DNA of 6,974 bases from Acidimicrobiia bacterium (GTDB lineage Bacteria > Actinomycetota > Acidimicrobiia > Acidimicrobiales > Ilumatobacteraceae), in NCBI GenBank assembly GCA_030425785.1, contig JAUHYJ010000192.1:1-6974 (forward strand). The letters are read 5' to 3'. Under the pieces are notes generated by a model. The model had not been told where the DNA came from. It saw nothing but the letters and a program-made list of their open reading frames with translations, and did no database searches. The translations under genes were made by a program, and so were the position numbers. Each line of letters opens with the position of its first letter. The stretch's first letter is position 1. This document shows positions 6,498 to 6,974 of the stretch, in pieces.

Positions 6498-6974
6498 CGA
6501 GCGGACGGTCGCGCACGGTGATGCGGGCGGCCGACAGGTCGTCCTCGAGCACGGACATCACGACGATCGTGTCGCCGAACCAGCGATGCTCGAACGCCGC
6601 CTCCGCGGTCGGCAGCCGCTGGTCGTCGTAGGCCCGGAGTTCGGGCCGGAACCGGTGATCGGTGCCGTCGAGCGTCACGTCCGCGCGCACGAACTCGTAG
6701 CGGTCGGCCGCGCCCGACGAGAGGTCGTTGAGCGTCACGGTGGCATCGGTGCCGCGCGCGGTGTCGCCGACCGGCACGACGACCGACGTGTCGGTGCCGA
6801 GCGCGGTGCCGGCTGCGCCTGCGAGCAGGAGCGCGACGCCGGCGTGTGACAGCGCCACGCCGGTGCGCCGCCCCGACCGGGGCTCGACGCCGGCGGCGAG
6901 CTCCGCCCCGGTCGATGCGAGCGCCGCCGCGAGCACAATCGACCCGGTGATCGACCGCCCGGCATCGAGCCGGA
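6262..6974 (-). CDS. ccmF: CcmF-like cytochrome c heme lyase, C-terminal part (partial)
   Basis: The reading frame is open at the right window edge and ends at a TGA at 6264-6262, so only the C-terminal part is present. CcmF is the membrane heme lyase of cytochrome c maturation system I, joining heme to apocytochrome c outside the membrane. Residues are counted from the in-frame GTG at 6936-6934, which is unlikely to be the true start because coding continues upstream. A helix at about 26-46 contains LSHAGVALLLAG; its His31 matches the position of a conserved heme-ligand histidine in CcmF. An extracytoplasmic beta-rich region at 47-140 includes FRPELRAYDDQ, like the conserved 'PE-R-Y' segment before the TEA-type motif (here TAEAAF at 110-115). 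A final helix at 145-168 begins RPLVTLVWWG, close to the typical family ending. After residue 172 comes about 50 residues of Arg/Ala/Ser/Pro-rich tail antisense to the large VWA gene. ResB or CcsA are less likely given the order of motifs. Confidence 0.82.
   Translation of the reverse strand, partial: RLDAGRSITGSIVLAAALASTGAELAAGVEPRSGRRTGVALSHAGVALLLAGAAGTALGTDTSVVVPVGDTARGTDATVTLNDLSSGAADRYEFVRADVTLDGTDHRFRPELRAYDDQRLPTAEAAFEHRWFGDTIVVMSVLEDDLSAARITVRDRPLVTLVWWGAATTATGALLAWFAGRVRGGPGSRRAATRTGLAAARSRSARPRPRTTAASAADATSSSHSPGRPDRTPAPP

Overview
The window is GC-rich (third codon positions are almost all G or C) and its proteins are rich in Asp, Val, Ala and Arg. This fits a high-GC actinobacterium. 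An acidimicrobial lineage is my best guess, because a CcmF-type heme lyase sits beside a MoxR/DUF58/VWA operon, but the lineage is inferred and not proven.

Layout on the + strand: the 3' end of an unidentified gene (1-99), a MoxR-family AAA+ ATPase (about 101-1228), a DUF58 protein with a von Willebrand factor A (VWA) fold (1237-2091), and a very large membrane protein with three VWA domains (2088-6497). Spacing is tight: 1 nt between the first two genes if the ATPase starts at 101, 8 nt to DUF58, then a 4-nt ATGA overlap. This looks like one transcription unit. On the - strand, entering from the right edge, is the C-terminal part of a CcmF-like cytochrome c heme lyase (6262-6974). It converges on the operon, and the two reading frames overlap by 236 bp.

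How the genes may work together: in MoxR/Bat-type systems a cytoplasmic MoxR ATPase is thought to act as a chaperone or remodelling factor, together with a DUF58 protein and membrane-anchored VWA proteins. Here the membrane part appears to be one 1469-residue polypeptide. Its two halves each carry a membrane anchor, a VWA domain, a beta-rich linker and a glutamine-amidotransferase-like domain, and a third VWA domain lies inside the second half. The predicted topology (five helices, N-terminus out, C-terminus in) puts all three VWA domains outside the membrane. The substrate of the system cannot be read from the sequence.

The points most worth a second look are this duplicated and fused three-VWA protein and the tail-to-tail antisense overlap with ccmF, in which each gene's poorly conserved tail is written on the complement of the other's membrane helix. 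No RNA genes, mobile elements, CRISPR arrays or convincing promoters or terminators were seen.
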